53,720 nt of DNA from Rhodococcus aetherivorans (GTDB taxonomy: Bacteria > Actinomycetota > Actinomycetes > Mycobacteriales > Mycobacteriaceae), in NCBI RefSeq assembly GCF_011058165.1, contig NZ_JAALEG010000035.1, positions 1 to 53,720 of the forward strand, given 5' to 3'. The translations under genes and the position numbers were made by a program. The first letter of the stretch is position 1; every line of letters starts with the position of its first letter. The notes under the pieces were generated by a model. The model had not been told where the DNA came from, searched no databases, and worked only from the letters and a program-made list of their open reading frames with translations. Shown piece after piece: positions 52,465 through 53,720 of the stretch.

Positions 52465-52495
52465 CATGGTTCTCATTGTTACTATGGGAACTATG
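52465..52495. promoter_or_regulatory. 31-bp inverted repeat, copy 2
   Basis: CATGGTTCTCAT (52465-52476) and ATGGGAACTATG (52484-52495) are imperfect arms with a seven-base spacer TGTTACT. Geometry and spacer match copy 1. It overlaps the first possible start codons of the next gene, so binding would block its expression. Confidence 0.55.
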
Positions 52496-53356
52496 ATGTG
52501 GACGAAGCGACGCCAGAACAAGAACACCTCAATGCCCGAGAACGTGACAGCCGTCAGCGGATCCATGTGGTTCGCAGGCGTGACCATCACCGTAGGAATC
52601 GGGGCGGCCGCGTTCATTCTCAGCTTCCTCGCACTGCGAGACCTGTGCATCCAGGCCGGCCAACCGGAAGAGATCGCCTTCCTGTTCCCCGTCATCGTCG
52701 ACGGAACGATCCTGCAAGCCACGATGGGAGTCGTCTCCCGACGTCACGACCACCGGGCGCGACGATTTTTCTGGAAGATTCTCATCGGAGCCGCCACCGT
52801 CTCGATCGCAGGAAACGCGATCCACGCCGTTCTCACCACGACCCCCGGCTTCAACTCCGTTCTCGCCGCCGTGATCGCCACACTCCCGCCGATCTCACTG
52901 CTCGCCTCCACCCACGCGCTGACCGTTCTCGGCCGTCGCACCGCCGCACCCACCGAGAACCCCGCCGAGACCCACATCGAATCCGCGCCCGCGACACAGC
53001 CGCGCCGTGAGACCGCGAACGAGAACGCGACCGCACCCAAGACTCACGTCACGACCACCACCGAGAACTGTGCCGCCGCCGAGACCGCGAACGAGACCCC
53101 GGTCGCGCAACCGACTCGCACCGCGACCGCTGACGCTCTCACTCGACAGCTCGAGGTGCCACTGCCCCACCTGCCCGGCACACACCTCGACACCAACCCC
53201 ATCCCGACCTTCCACTCCCACGAGGAACGTCGCGAATGGGCACTCACCCGACGCCAGGCCGGAGTGGACGTGCCCGTCATCGCCCAAGAAGTCGACCGCT
53301 CCGTCGCCACCGTCTACCGCTGGCTCTCCGAGGCAGACACCCCGATCACCATCTGA
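52493..53356 (+). CDS. DUF2637-like membrane protein with C-terminal helix-turn-helix
   Basis: About 287 aa from the ATGATG at 52493; in-frame ATGs at 52466 and 52484 lie inside the inverted repeat. The N-terminal 150 residues have four membrane helices (FAGVTITVGIGAAAFILSFL, IAFLFPVIVDGTILQATMGV and others), matching the DUF2637/Spd-like family of actinobacterial plasmid proteins. A long Thr/Ala/Glu-rich linker follows. The C-terminus has a helix-turn-helix (GVDVPVIAQEVDRSVATVYR). A membrane-tethered DNA-binding protein could anchor or regulate plasmid DNA. The function is unproven. Confidence 0.65.
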   Translation: MMWTKRRQNKNTSMPENVTAVSGSMWFAGVTITVGIGAAAFILSFLALRDLCIQAGQPEEIAFLFPVIVDGTILQATMGVVSRRHDHRARRFFWKILIGAATVSIAGNAIHAVLTTTPGFNSVLAAVIATLPPISLLASTHALTVLGRRTAAPTENPAETHIESAPATQPRRETANENATAPKTHVTTTTENCAAAETANETPVAQPTRTATADALTRQLEVPLPHLPGTHLDTNPIPTFHSHEERREWALTRRQAGVDVPVIAQEVDRSVATVYRWLSEADTPITI

Positions 53357-53720
53357 GCATCACAACAACATCGGAAAAGCAACTTTCCAGCGTCAAATCT
53401 GAATCAACAAACAATCAGACCGACATCAAAAAACGTCCACGTCTGATGCCTGCCAGTCTCACCTCGGCGCATCGAACTCGGGAATCGCCCCCGGTTCGGT
53501 GCGCCGAGTCGCATTTGCAGCGTTGACCAGGGGCGATCCCGCCCCCGGACCCCCTTCGGGGTGACCGAGGTGTCGACGAGCAGTGTGCTCGGTGGTCGGT
53601 GTGGCAGTCGGATCTTTGCCTCGTTGGTCTCGGGGCCGGCAAACGTATGCTCCCGCGGCCGGCGGACGGCGCCCCCTCGCCCTGGCTAGGAGTGTGCCCC
53701 GGCTCGTCTGCCGTGTGTCG
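53357..53720. other. Gene-free right edge with a long inverted repeat
   Basis: No supported gene. CTCGGCGCA and GAAC (53463-53471, 53474-53477) pair with GTTC and TGCGCCGAG (53494-53497, 53500-53508), giving a long stem with one two-base mismatch. A GC-rich run (gcccccggacccccttcggg, near 53550) follows. The layout is compatible with an oriT or origin, with the relaxase beyond the edge, but a terminator is also possible. Confidence 0.35.

Overview
The window is high-GC actinobacterial DNA, most likely from Rhodococcus or a close mycolate-containing relative. Evidence is the GC-rich codon use, an LGFP-repeat protein, a cutinase, a soluble diiron monooxygenase operon, an actinobacterial-type conjugation locus and a Streptomyces-like mer operon. 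A candidate replication protein, ParB-like proteins and a type IV secretion (T4SS) locus indicate a conjugative plasmid. No relaxase was found, so the transfer region probably continues beyond the right edge.

Layout. 1-7.4 kb is an insertion-sequence graveyard: a broken LGFP-repeat gene, an IS630-family tail, an intact IS701-family element (CTAG duplication) and an intact IS630-family element (TA duplication). It also holds remnants of three other transposases and an intact IS21-family istA/istB element. 7.5-20.2 kb is a catabolic module. On the minus strand, diiron monooxygenase alpha, beta, coupling protein and reductase are followed by aldehyde dehydrogenase, zinc alcohol dehydrogenase and a GroEL-like chaperonin. 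It is flanked by a two-component system (NarL/LuxR-type regulator and GAF histidine kinase, convergent and overlapping) and an AMP-forming acyl-CoA synthetase. The palindrome TACCTCCGATCGGAGGTA occurs upstream of the monooxygenase, upstream of the synthetase and (with one outer base changed) upstream of a small orphan gene at 4 kb, which suggests a regulon. The expected pathway is monooxygenase hydroxylation of a short alkane, cyclic ether or similar substrate, then alcohol to aldehyde to acid to acyl-CoA, with the chaperonin folding the hydroxylase.

20,271-31,044 is a complete Tn3-family mercury transposon with 59-bp inverted repeats (one mismatch) and a 5-bp GTTAG duplication. It carries tnpA, merB, a frameshifted MerR-family gene, merA, a divergent ArsR-type regulator, a MerT/MerF-like membrane protein, a thioredoxin-like lipoprotein, a frameshifted CcdA-like membrane protein, a second MerA-like flavoprotein, and a TnpI-type tyrosine recombinase with a candidate resolution site. 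It landed at the 3' end of the conjugation operon, apparently five codons into a gene.

31.1-48.6 kb (all minus strand) is the T4SS locus. It encodes a DUF4913-like protein, TraD/VirD4 coupling protein, VirB4 ATPase, SCO6880-family protein, VirB6/TrbL-like protein, VirB8-like protein, pilin-like protein, MinD/ParA-like ATPase, lipoprotein and a hypothetical protein. Upstream are envelope-active proteins: a three-domain peptidoglycan hydrolase, a cutinase, a TM-anchored protein and a glycine-zipper secreted protein. 48.7-53.7 kb (plus strand) is the regulatory and maintenance end: a double-HTH regulator, an RHH protein, a hairpin-rich region and Rep-like gene, two tandem ParB-like proteins, small membrane proteins and a DUF2637-like protein. 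Two 31-bp inverted repeats of identical geometry lie there.

Four apparent one-base deletions in C/G runs break three otherwise sound genes. They may be assembly errors rather than true mutations. All functions are inferred by reading the sequence; no database search was possible.
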